5,699 nt of DNA, taken from contig JAXDJJ010000040.1 in the NCBI GenBank assembly GCA_034665745.1, positions 1-5,699 of the forward strand, written 5' to 3'. This DNA comes from JAXDJJ01 sp034665745. Lineage in GTDB: Bacteria > Actinomycetota > CADDZG01 > WHSQ01. A model generated the notes under the pieces. The model saw only the letters and a list, made by a program, of their open reading frames with translations, did no database searches and had not been told where the DNA came from. Both the position numbers and the translations under genes were made by a program. This document shows positions 1 through 5,494 of this stretch, piece after piece; position 1 is the stretch's first letter, and every line of letters begins with the position of its first letter.

Positions 1-209
1 TCAACCCGTTGATCAAGGTCATGAACCTGATCTCGCTGCTGATCCTGCCTGCAGTGATCAACGCGCAGGACAACGACGGCACCCGCTTCACGATCGCCGG
101 TGTTGCGCTCGTGGTTCTGATCATCGCCATCGCCTACTCGAAGCGCAAGGGCGAGACGATGGACGACCCCGGCTCGCACGCCGCGATCGGAGAGCAGGTA
201 CCTGCGTAA
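1..209 (+). CDS. hppA: Membrane-bound proton-translocating pyrophosphatase, C-terminal end (partial)
   Basis: Only the last 68 codons are present; the frame is open from base 3 and ends at TAA 207-209. The visible start, NPLIKVMNLISLLILPAVI, closely matches the conserved final segment of H+-translocating membrane pyrophosphatases, in which a similar NPLIKVMN motif precedes the last helices. These enzymes hydrolyse cytoplasmic pyrophosphate and pump H+ (some pump Na+) across the membrane. After the motif comes a hydrophobic run (FTIAGVALVVLIIAIAY) that reads as the last membrane helix. A short basic patch (SKRKGE) and a polar tail follow, placing the C-terminus outside the hydrophobic core. 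The catalytic Asp/Lys motifs and the residue deciding K+ dependence lie upstream of the window, so subtype cannot be judged. A TTG or ATG inside this piece is not a real start. A strong terminator follows 15 bases after the stop. Confidence 0.88.
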   Translation, partial: NPLIKVMNLISLLILPAVINAQDNDGTRFTIAGVALVVLIIAIAYSKRKGETMDDPGSHAAIGEQVPA

Positions 210-224
210 CCGATCCAGGAACTG

Positions 225-257
225 AGAGAGGGGGCCTTCGGGCCCCCTCTTTTTTTA
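225..257 (+). terminator. Intrinsic terminator after hppA
   Basis: A perfect 10-bp stem (227-236 with 241-250) closes a TTCG tetraloop (237-240) and is followed directly by a T run (250-256). This is a textbook rho-independent terminator for plus-strand transcription of hppA. The stop codon of the convergent permease gene (255-257, read on the minus strand) lies inside the T run, so the two convergent genes share this element. On the minus strand the same stem is preceded by an A run but followed by only a weak T-containing stretch, so termination of the permease transcript here is plausible but weaker. Confidence 0.92.
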
Positions 258-2543
258 TCTCTCCGGTGTCCCGGCTTCCGTCAGTCTCCGCTCGAGGTGG
301 TACGGCACGCTGACGGTGACAACTCCCGTCTCGAACAGCAGGTGACGCTTCACGACCAGAGCGGTCTGGTTGTGGAGGATCTGGTGCCGAGGGCTTCCGA
401 CGATGAATTCCGGAAGCACGACCGTAACCACCCGGTTGACTCCATCCGGTTTGAACTGGCGCACGAAGTGTGTGATCGAGGTTCCGATATCGCGGAACGG
501 TGATGCCTCGAGCTCGAGGACGTACGGGATCGATTCATGCAGCCACTGATCGCCGAGGGCCTCGGTTTCCTCGGGGTCTAGACCGAAGCTGATGCACCGC
601 AGATCGGTCCCGCGTAACGTCTGGGCATACTCAATGGCATGCAAGGTGGCGTTGTCGGTTCGTGCGACCAGCACCAGCACGTAGTTGCGCGCAGGCTCGA
701 CCGCCTCGTCGATGTTGGGATCGATCTCGTCGCGCGTCATCGGCAGGTCCATCACCTGGATGTCTTTCTCGAACAACAACCTCGCCTTCATCCGTTGCAA
801 TCGGATCGAGCGCAGAAGTTCGAAGATGCTGCGCGTGCGGAAGAGCTCGGGGATAACCAGGGTAAGGAAGTCGTCCGGCGTTAGGTCCGTGCGCAGCTCG
901 CGCAAACGTTTGCGTACCCCATCGCTCTGCGATCCCTTGTTGCCGATGAACGTGATGGGGATCTCGGGTGCGAATCGCTTCCACGCCGCGCTGATCGAGC
1001 TGTCGAACGCTACCGCCGAGATGGTTGCCGGACGGATCGAGCGCACGTAGCCCACCGACCGAGCGGTAGCAGCATCGAGCTCGCGTACCAGGATCACAAC
1101 ATGCTGATTACCGGGTCGCCGGTCGGTCGGTCGTCGTGCTTCGAGGGATAACTGGTGCTCGACATCCGTGTAGTGCTTGTGGACCGAGTGCATGAAATAC
1201 ATCAGCACGGGGATCGCAGCGATCACGACCCAGGCCCCGTGCATGAACTTCCCGTAGACGATGATCCAGAAAACGGTGCCGGTAACGATCGCGCCGGTCC
1301 CGTTGATGATCGCGCTGCGTTGCCAGTTCTTGCCCTTCAATCGCCGCCACCGCAAGAACATCCCCGACTGCGACAACGTGAACGAGATGAATACGCCAAC
1401 CAGATAGAGCTGGATCAACTTGTTGAGGTTCGCCTGGAACCCGACGACAAGGAGAGCGGCGAGCGAGGCCAGGATGAGAACCCCGTTCGAGAACACGAGT
1501 CTGTCCCCGCGGCTCCTGAACTGCCGAGGCATGAACTTGTCGTGCGCCAAGATCGAAGACAACCGCGGGAAGTCCTGGTAGGCCGTGTTGGCGGCAAGGA
1601 TCAGGATCGCTGCCGTCATGACCTGGAGCACGTAGAACATCAAGCCGCCACCGAAGACCGTGTGGGCGATCTGTGCGACGACCGTTCGGGGATCGTCGTG
1701 CTCGAAGACAACGTGCAGGTGCTGCGCCAGCCACGAGATGCCGAGGAACATCGACGTCGCAAGCACGCCCATGACCAGAAGGGTTTGCGACGCGTTCTTT
1801 GATTGGGGATAGCGGAACGCCTGGACGCCATCGGCGATCGCCTCGACGCCGGTTAGGGCGGTGGTTCCTGCCGCAAACGCTCGCAAGATCAATACGAGAG
1901 AGATGCCCTCGACCGCATGGAGCTCCAACCCCGCGGTTTCGGCCGACGGACAACCTCCGATGCACTTGATGAAGCCCGTGATGATCAAGGCGTAGACACA
2001 CAGAACGAATCCGTACGTCGGGATGGCGAAGATGCTGCCGGATTCTTTGACCCCCCTGAGGTTCATCAGGGTCACGAACACGATGAACAACATGGCCAGC
2101 AGGACCTTCATGTCCTCCAACCCAGGGGCAGCGGACACGATCGCGTCGGTGCCTGCGGTGATCGACACGGACACGGTCAGGATGTAATCGAGCAGGAGTG
2201 CGGAAGCAGCGAGCAGCCCGGCGTACTTGCCAAGGTTCTCGCTCGACACCCGGTAGGCACCTCCACCGCTGGGGTAGGCGCGGACCGTTTGCCGGTACGA
2301 CGTCACGACGATGGCGAGAAGCGCCGCGACCGCGAACGAGATCGGCAGGACGAAATGGAGGGCCGCGGCCCCCGCTGCTCCTAAGGTGAGGAGGATCTCT
2401 TGGGTCGCGTATGCGTTGGACGACAGTGGGTCGGACGCGAAGACCGGCAACGCGATCGTTTTCGGGAGCAACGTGTGCTCGAGCTCGCCGGATGACATCG
2501 GTCGCCCGACGAAGATCCGTTTGAGCGCGCCTGGAAGGCTCAT
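255..2543 (-). CDS. KimA-like APC-superfamily permease with duplicated C-terminal cytoplasmic domain (probable K+ uptake)
   Basis: The product has 762 residues. Residues 1-460 form an APC-type transporter with about twelve hydrophobic segments (roughly 28-50, 65-87, 107-130, 145-163, 170-192, 212-232, 255-275, 298-319, 350-370, 374-395, 413-430, 435-453). The motifs match KimA (YdaO) of Bacillus subtilis, a high-affinity K+/H+ symporter: SDPLSSNAY (37-45), SGGGAY (92-97), LLDYILTVSVSITAGTDA (117-134), ALTGVEA (229-235), AANTAYQDFP (317-326) and LYLVGVF (379-385). KimA K+-site residues appear conserved as D38, Y45, D119, T123, S127, T231 and Y380 (alignment from memory). Residues 480-601 and 620-747 are two copies of a soluble alpha/beta domain. 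I recall about 607 residues for KimA and 657 for M. tuberculosis Rv2690c, so this protein is long. The start is ATG 2541-2543, because its ATGA overlaps the stop of the upstream OB-fold gene; the in-frame extension to 2681 is Arg/Pro-rich and lies antiparallel to that gene. There is no Shine-Dalgarno, so translational coupling is likely. Amino-acid transport is the main alternative. Confidence 0.88.
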   Translation of the reverse strand: MSLPGALKRIFVGRPMSSGELEHTLLPKTIALPVFASDPLSSNAYATQEILLTLGAAGAAALHFVLPISFAVAALLAIVVTSYRQTVRAYPSGGGAYRVSSENLGKYAGLLAASALLLDYILTVSVSITAGTDAIVSAAPGLEDMKVLLAMLFIVFVTLMNLRGVKESGSIFAIPTYGFVLCVYALIITGFIKCIGGCPSAETAGLELHAVEGISLVLILRAFAAGTTALTGVEAIADGVQAFRYPQSKNASQTLLVMGVLATSMFLGISWLAQHLHVVFEHDDPRTVVAQIAHTVFGGGLMFYVLQVMTAAILILAANTAYQDFPRLSSILAHDKFMPRQFRSRGDRLVFSNGVLILASLAALLVVGFQANLNKLIQLYLVGVFISFTLSQSGMFLRWRRLKGKNWQRSAIINGTGAIVTGTVFWIIVYGKFMHGAWVVIAAIPVLMYFMHSVHKHYTDVEHQLSLEARRPTDRRPGNQHVVILVRELDAATARSVGYVRSIRPATISAVAFDSSISAAWKRFAPEIPITFIGNKGSQSDGVRKRLRELRTDLTPDDFLTLVIPELFRTRSIFELLRSIRLQRMKARLLFEKDIQVMDLPMTRDEIDPNIDEAVEPARNYVLVLVARTDNATLHAIEYAQTLRGTDLRCISFGLDPEETEALGDQWLHESIPYVLELEASPFRDIGTSITHFVRQFKPDGVNRVVTVVLPEFIVGSPRHQILHNQTALVVKRHLLFETGVVTVSVPYHLERRLTEAGTPER
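303..686 (-). repeat. Permease C-terminal domain, copy B (residues 620-747)
   Basis: This is the second copy of the cytoplasmic domain. Equivalent pairs are V482/V622, D490/D630, A492/A632, T493/T633, Y499/Y639 and F513/F653 (offset 140). Further pairs are P565/P711, E566/E712, L590/L736, F591/F737, E592/E738 and P601/P747 (offset 146). The DNA copies have clearly diverged, so this is an old protein-level duplication and not a recent DNA repeat. Confidence 0.72.
741..1106 (-). repeat. Permease C-terminal domain, copy A (residues 480-601)
   Basis: This is the first copy of a duplicated cytoplasmic alpha/beta domain. It begins with a beta strand (HVVILVREL), followed by D490, A492, T493 and Y499, and later holds TLVIPELF (561-568) and ARLLFEKD (587-594). 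Copy B shows the same pattern at a fixed offset of 140 residues in the first half and 146 in the second. The strand-helix order suggests a universal-stress-protein-like fold, as described for the KimA cytoplasmic domain; the fold is inferred. Confidence 0.72.
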
Positions 2544-2917
2544 CCGTGCTCGGGTCCGGGGACGAGCTCGTACTCGGGATTGAGGAACTGAAGGTCTCCG
2601 TCGGTTCCGATACCCGCGACGCCTTCGACGATGAGTCCCATCCCGAGTCGGATCCCCTGCAGGGACGAGCGGCCGAGCCACTTGGTGATCACCTGGCCAC
2701 TTCCATCGATGATCGTGGCTTCGATCGAACCGCTGCCCTCGCGGGGATCGATGCGGAGGTTCTGGACCACCCCGGCCGCGCGAGCTCTCTGACGGGACTC
2801 CAGCTTCTCGATGGGCGTCACGCCCGGGAGGCTCTGGATCCAGTGCCGAAGGTTCTCTGCCCGCAACTCTTCGGGAGGTAGCGAGATCTTCTTGAAGTAA
2901 TTACCGAGGAAGGCCAC
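2540..2917 (-). CDS. Small OB-fold nucleic-acid-binding-like protein
   Basis: The product has 125 residues. The N-terminus (1-45) is charged and probably helical. Residues 46-118 carry the pattern of the small actinobacterial OB-fold protein: AGVVQNLRIDPREGSGSI (48-65), ATIIDGSGQV (67-76), KWLGR (79-83), an I-x-x-G-x-x-L turn, and FLNPEYEL (111-118). M. tuberculosis Rv2694c belongs to the same family, as I recall. Family members resemble the OB domain of RecG, but their function is unknown and nucleic-acid binding is only predicted. The start is GTG 2915-2917. It is the first possible start, because an in-frame TAA lies four codons upstream (2927-2929) inside the putative -10 box. No Shine-Dalgarno precedes it, so the mRNA is probably leaderless. 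The stop TGA (2540-2542) overlaps the permease ATG as ATGA, making this the first gene of a two-gene operon. Confidence 0.82.
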   Translation of the reverse strand: MAFLGNYFKKISLPPEELRAENLRHWIQSLPGVTPIEKLESRQRARAAGVVQNLRIDPREGSGSIEATIIDGSGQVITKWLGRSSLQGIRLGMGLIVEGVAGIGTDGDLQFLNPEYELVPGPEHG

Positions 2918-2924
2918 GAGGTCG

Positions 2925-2930
2925 GATTAT
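2925..2930 (+). promoter_or_regulatory. Weak putative -10 box for the ceoB operon
   Basis: GATTAT matches four of six consensus bases and would give a leader of about 48 bases before the ceoB ATG. It overlaps almost completely the -10 box proposed for the opposite strand. The -35 region (TTACCG, 2901-2906, 18-base spacer) is poor. The call rests mainly on there being only 67 bases between the divergent genes. Confidence 0.28.
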
Positions 2931-2931
2931 G
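2926..2931 (-). promoter_or_regulatory. Putative -10 box of a leaderless promoter for the OB-fold/permease operon
   Basis: Read on the minus strand the hexamer is CATAAT, five of six bases of the TATAAT consensus. Eight bases separate it from the GTG start at 2917, so transcription would begin at or within about two bases of the start codon. That, and the absence of a Shine-Dalgarno, point to a leaderless mRNA. I see no convincing -35 box. Confidence 0.5.
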
Positions 2932-2964
2932 GCAGTATCGCCCGGCAACCCCGAAGCAACCTGC

Positions 2965-2970
2965 AAGGAG
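2965..2970 (+). promoter_or_regulatory. Possible ribosome binding site for ceoB
   Basis: AAGGAG is a full match to the anti-Shine-Dalgarno core, but 14 bases separate it from ATG 2985, longer than usual. A second AGGA at 2979-2982 sits too close, two bases from the ATG. The protein start is nevertheless firm, because MHTIIAGCGRVG begins directly with the Rossmann strand and glycine loop. Confidence 0.45.
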
Positions 2971-2984
2971 CGCGGTTCAGGAAA

Positions 2985-3647
2985 ATGCACACGATCATCG
3001 CCGGCTGCGGCCGGGTCGGCTCTGCGCTCGCGACAAACCTCGAAAGGCTCGGCCATTCGGTCGCGGTCGTGGACAAGTACGCGAAGGCTGCCGAACGCCT
3101 CAAGGCGGACTTCGCAGGCAAATTCATCGTCGGTTTCGCATTCGACCGCGACATCCTTGCCGAAGCCGGGATCCAGGATGCGCAGGCGTTCGCCTCGGTC
3201 ACCAGTGGTGACAACTCCAACATCGTGTCCGCTCGGGTAGCGAAGGAGCACTACCGGGTGCCCCAGGTCGTCGCCAGGATCTACGACCCCCGCCGCGCCC
3301 AGATCTACCAACGTCTCGGGATCCAAACCGTGGCGACCGTTCGATGGACGACCGACCAGATCCTCCGCTCCCTCCTCCCCGAGGATGTTCCCGTCGAGTA
3401 CACGGTGGACAACGGCGAGGTCGTCATCACGGCAGTGCCCGCTCCGTCCGAGACGATCGGCAAGGCGGCGCTCGACCTCGACCTCGATGGCATGCGCAGG
3501 GTCATCGCCGTTTCTCGCTTCGGCGTGCCTCGCGTGCCTGCCAAGGATCTGACGATCCAGGACGGCGACATCCTCCACATCTCGGTGGTCAGAACCGAAC
3601 TTCCGTCGTTGGACGAGCAGCTCAAGAAGATCGGTGCGCCCGAGTGA
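2985..3647 (+). CDS. ceoB: TrkA-family (RCK) potassium transport regulator, CeoB type
   Basis: The 220-residue product is a stand-alone RCK subunit: an N-terminal Rossmann domain (TrkA_N, about 1-125) and a TrkA_C domain (about 136-205). Visible motifs are the dinucleotide loop GCGRVG (7-12), the acidic residue D30 at the end of strand 2 (VAVVDK), SGDNSNIVSARVAKE (74-88) and VVARIYDPRRA (95-105). Such proteins sit on the cytoplasmic face of K+ transporters and gate them on binding NAD(H), ATP or ADP. The third-strand motif reads GFAFDRD (50-56) where classic TrkA has GDAxxxx. My recollection of mycobacterial CeoB is a similar hydrophobic version, so this marks the CeoB subtype. It is first in a three-gene run; its stop TGA overlaps the ceoC GTG start by four bases (GTGA), suggesting coupled translation and a CeoB-CeoC complex. 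No TrkH or KtrB pore gene lies in the window. Confidence 0.93.
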   Translation: MHTIIAGCGRVGSALATNLERLGHSVAVVDKYAKAAERLKADFAGKFIVGFAFDRDILAEAGIQDAQAFASVTSGDNSNIVSARVAKEHYRVPQVVARIYDPRRAQIYQRLGIQTVATVRWTTDQILRSLLPEDVPVEYTVDNGEVVITAVPAPSETIGKAALDLDLDGMRRVIAVSRFGVPRVPAKDLTIQDGDILHISVVRTELPSLDEQLKKIGAPE

Positions 3648-4324
3648 GCCCGAAGAGCATGCGTATCGCCATCGCCGGTGCGGGAAACGTCGGCAGGTAC
3701 GTAGCTAAAGATCTCCATGAACGCGGTCACGATGTCGTCGTGATCGATCAGAACAAAGAACTGATCGATTCCTTGCGCAACGACTACGACGTCAACTTCG
3801 TCGTTGGCGACGCATGCGAGCTTCACACGCTCGATGCGGTCGTTCTGTCGTCATGCGAAGTCATGGTTGCTGCGACGGGTGATGACGAGGACAACCTCGT
3901 GATCGCGTTGTTGGCGAAGCAGGAGTTCGCGGTTCCTAGAGTGGTAGCCCGCGTCAACCACCCAGACAACTCATGGCTATTCACCGAGACCTGGGGTGTC
4001 GATGTGTCTGTCAGCACGCCGCAACTGCTGACCTCGCTGGTCGAAGAAGCGGTGTCGGTCGGTGACCTGGTTCGGTTGCTAGACCTCGAGAAGGGCCGCG
4101 TCGCATTGCTCGAGGTCCGCTTGGCAGAAGGGTCTCCCGCGGTTGGCAAGACCATCGGCCAACTGAAGATGCCGCCTGACTGCAGCCTAGTGGCGGTGGT
4201 GCGCGACAAGCACGTCATCGCTCCTACCGCGGATACGCCCCTCCACGCCGACGATGAAGTGCTCGCCCTTGCCTCGACAGAGGCGGAGAAGGATCTGAAG
4301 ACGGCCTTAACCGGCGACCTGTAG
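3644..4324 (+). CDS. ceoC: TrkA-family (RCK) potassium transport regulator, CeoC type
   Basis: The product has 226 residues from GTG 3644, or 221 from ATG 3659. The GTG overlaps the ceoB stop (GTGA); the ATG begins closer to the Rossmann strand (MRIAIAGAGNVG). Neither has a strong Shine-Dalgarno, so the exact start is undecided. Numbering from the GTG, the TrkA_N domain (6-125) holds GAGNVG (12-17), D35 (VVVIDQ), the classic acidic motif GDACEL (55-60), ATGDDEDNLV (77-86) and PRVVARVNHPDN (98-109). The stretch WGVDVSVSTPQLLTSLVEEA (117-136) and the following VGDLVRL are typical of the CeoC branch, and TrkA_C covers about 140-218. Unlike CeoB it keeps the GDA acidic residue, so the two subunits probably differ in ligand binding. 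The stop TAG shares one base with the next GTG (TAGTG), continuing the coupled operon. Confidence 0.93.
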   Translation: MSPKSMRIAIAGAGNVGRYVAKDLHERGHDVVVIDQNKELIDSLRNDYDVNFVVGDACELHTLDAVVLSSCEVMVAATGDDEDNLVIALLAKQEFAVPRVVARVNHPDNSWLFTETWGVDVSVSTPQLLTSLVEEAVSVGDLVRLLDLEKGRVALLEVRLAEGSPAVGKTIGQLKMPPDCSLVAVVRDKHVIAPTADTPLHADDEVLALASTEAEKDLKTALTGDL

Positions 4325-4875
4325 TGGATCGGCCCACCGCCCTCGGCATCGTCAGGAAGTACACGAACAAGGACATCACCTACCGCCACCTCGTCTCGGT
4401 CGAAGGCGTCATGCGCGCCCTTGCCGATCACTTCAACGAGGACCAGCACAGGTGGGGACTGGCGGGCCTGTTCCACGATCTCGATTACGACGTCACATTC
4501 GAGGACCACTCACAGCACCCGCAGATGGGCGTGGGCTGGCTGCGTGAGGAAGGCTTCAACGACGAGGAGGTCCTACAGGCGATCCTCGATCACAGGGGCA
4601 TGCAGCCCGATCATCCATTGATGTCGCGAGCCTTGATCCACGCTGACGGGGTCGGCGGACTGTTGGTCGCATGCGCTCTCGTCCGGCCCGAGAAGGCGAA
4701 TGGCATGAAGGTCTCTTCGGTGAAGAAGAAGCTCAAAGAGAAGTCCTTCGCACCCGGGGTCGAGCGTGAGAACGTTCACGGCGTCGAAGAATCCATCGGC
4801 CTTCCGCTGGACGAGTTCCTGGCCATCTCCATCACCGGCCTCCAGCAGGTGGCCCCCGAGATCGACCTGGCCTAG
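4324..4875 (+). CDS. HD-domain metal-dependent phosphohydrolase, small soluble type (COG2316-like)
   Basis: The 183-residue product has the ordered HD-superfamily ligand set: H22 (YRHLVSVEGVM, 20-30), the doublet H51-D52 in LAGLFHDLDYD (46-56) and D108 in IHADG (105-109). Additional histidines at 62, 65 and 90 (LDHRG, 88-92) may serve a second metal or the substrate. There is no signal peptide or membrane helix, so it should act in the cytoplasm. HD proteins hydrolyse phosphomonoesters or phosphodiesters, often of nucleotides. The pattern and size suggest the predicted-hydrolase family COG2316, whose substrate I do not know. It is not the membrane-bound PgpH type that degrades c-di-AMP. The start GTG 4324 shares its first base with the ceoC stop (TAGTG), and no Shine-Dalgarno is visible, so translation likely depends on re-initiation after ceoC. 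The 3' end overlaps the convergent dedA stop codon by four bases. Confidence 0.87.
   Translation: MDRPTALGIVRKYTNKDITYRHLVSVEGVMRALADHFNEDQHRWGLAGLFHDLDYDVTFEDHSQHPQMGVGWLREEGFNDEEVLQAILDHRGMQPDHPLMSRALIHADGVGGLLVACALVRPEKANGMKVSSVKKKLKEKSFAPGVERENVHGVEESIGLPLDEFLAISITGLQQVAPEIDLA
4872..4875. other. Interlocked stop codons of two convergent genes (CTAG)
   Basis: The palindrome CTAG supplies TAG at 4873-4875 for the plus-strand HD gene and TAG at 4874-4872 for the minus-strand dedA gene. The coding regions therefore overlap by four bases tail to tail. No hairpin with a T run is visible on either side, so transcripts from both directions probably run into each other's gene. Confidence 0.95.
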
Positions 4876-5486
4876 AGCACCTCCGAGCGCTTGCGTTCGC
4901 GCCGGCGTTTCACGAACCATCCCAGTGCGATCAAGATCAATGCCCCCGCGATGACCAAGGTGGGGACGTCGAAGTAATCCAGGATCGAGTGCCAGTTGTC
5001 TTCGACGATCACACCCAGCCACGTCAGTGCGAACGTCCACGGGATGACTCCGAGGAACGTGTACAGGGTGAACTTCCCGAAAGGCATCTTCGCCATGCCC
5101 GCTGGAACCGAGATGAAGGTGCGGATCACCGGCAACAGACGCGAGAAGAACGTCGCAGCTTCTCCATGTCGGGCCCACCATTCCTCGGCCTTGTCCACGT
5201 CGTGGCTGCGGATGAAGACGAACTTCCCGTAGCGGTCGAGGAGGTCGCGTCCGAAGTAGCGCCCTCCGGCGTAGGCGAGCCACGAGCCGATCAGATTGCC
5301 AAGGACCCCGAAGGTCCCGACCCAGAAGAAGTCCAAGGTCCCATTGGCGGAATACCAGCCTCCGACTAGCATCGTGACCTCGCTGGGGAAGGGTATGCAC
5401 GCCGATTCGGCCAGCATGAGCAGGAATATCGCGGCGTACCCGTAGCTTGTGACCCAGTGCTCCATCAGGTCGATAACGGCTCCCAT
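4872..5486 (-). CDS. DedA-family (SNARE-associated/VTT domain) inner-membrane protein
   Basis: The 204-residue product has the usual DedA length and motifs. Near the N-terminus the re-entrant segment reads AESACIPFPSEVTMLVGGW (26-44), with E27, the prolines and E36 of the family signature. GNLIGSWLAYAGGRYFGR (63-80) is the glycine-rich second motif. FFSRLLPVIRTFISVPAGMA (113-132) carries R116 and R122, matching the essential arginines of E. coli YqjA/YghB. Further hydrophobic segments lie at about 140-162 and 174-191, and the tail is strongly basic (KRRRERKR, 193-200). DedA proteins act in lipid-carrier and phospholipid translocation across the membrane and in pH and envelope homeostasis; the substrate here is unknown. 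The start chosen is ATG 5484-5486, since a longer frame to 5618 would run antisense through the topA start and gives a non-membrane, low-plausibility extension. ATG 5465 is a second choice. Confidence 0.9.
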   Translation of the reverse strand: MGAVIDLMEHWVTSYGYAAIFLLMLAESACIPFPSEVTMLVGGWYSANGTLDFFWVGTFGVLGNLIGSWLAYAGGRYFGRDLLDRYGKFVFIRSHDVDKAEEWWARHGEAATFFSRLLPVIRTFISVPAGMAKMPFGKFTLYTFLGVIPWTFALTWLGVIVEDNWHSILDYFDVPTLVIAGALILIALGWFVKRRRERKRSEVL

Positions 5487-5494
5487 GGGGCCGG

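Noticed and set aside
1108..2001. Long alternative reading frame of 297 codons on the minus strand, and a 215-codon frame on the plus strand at 1155-1802
   Set aside because: Both lie inside the permease gene, are rich in Arg/His/Asp/Pro with no recognisable motifs, and are typical shadows in high-GC coding DNA.
255..2543. Ordinary amino-acid permease annotation for the APC protein
   Set aside because: It belongs to the APC superfamily, but its TM1, TM3, TM6 and TM10 motifs follow the KimA pattern and the neighbours are K+ regulators, so K+ uptake is preferred, though not proven.
2544..2681. N-terminal extension of the permease by 46 residues
   Set aside because: The extension is Arg/Pro-rich and lies wholly inside the OB-fold gene in another frame. 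The ATG at 2543 gives an ATGA coupling and begins where KimA-like proteins begin.
2918..2984. A c-di-AMP (ydaO-type) riboswitch controlling the KimA-like permease
   Set aside because: In Bacillus kimA is under such a riboswitch, but here the operon seems leaderless and the gap of 67 bases is too short for the aptamer.
2901..3578. 225-codon minus-strand frame opposite ceoB
   Set aside because: It is antisense to a confidently identified TrkA gene, has no family motif, and its composition is that of a reverse-strand shadow.
3344..3643. Upstream extension of the ceoC frame by 100 codons
   Set aside because: It overlaps the TrkA_C part of ceoB in another frame, is Arg/Pro-rich, and the CeoC Rossmann fold starts only at about 3659.
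4880..4910. GC-rich inverted repeat just past the HD gene as a terminator
   Set aside because: GCGC halves can pair, but no T run follows and the bases encode the basic tail of the DedA protein.
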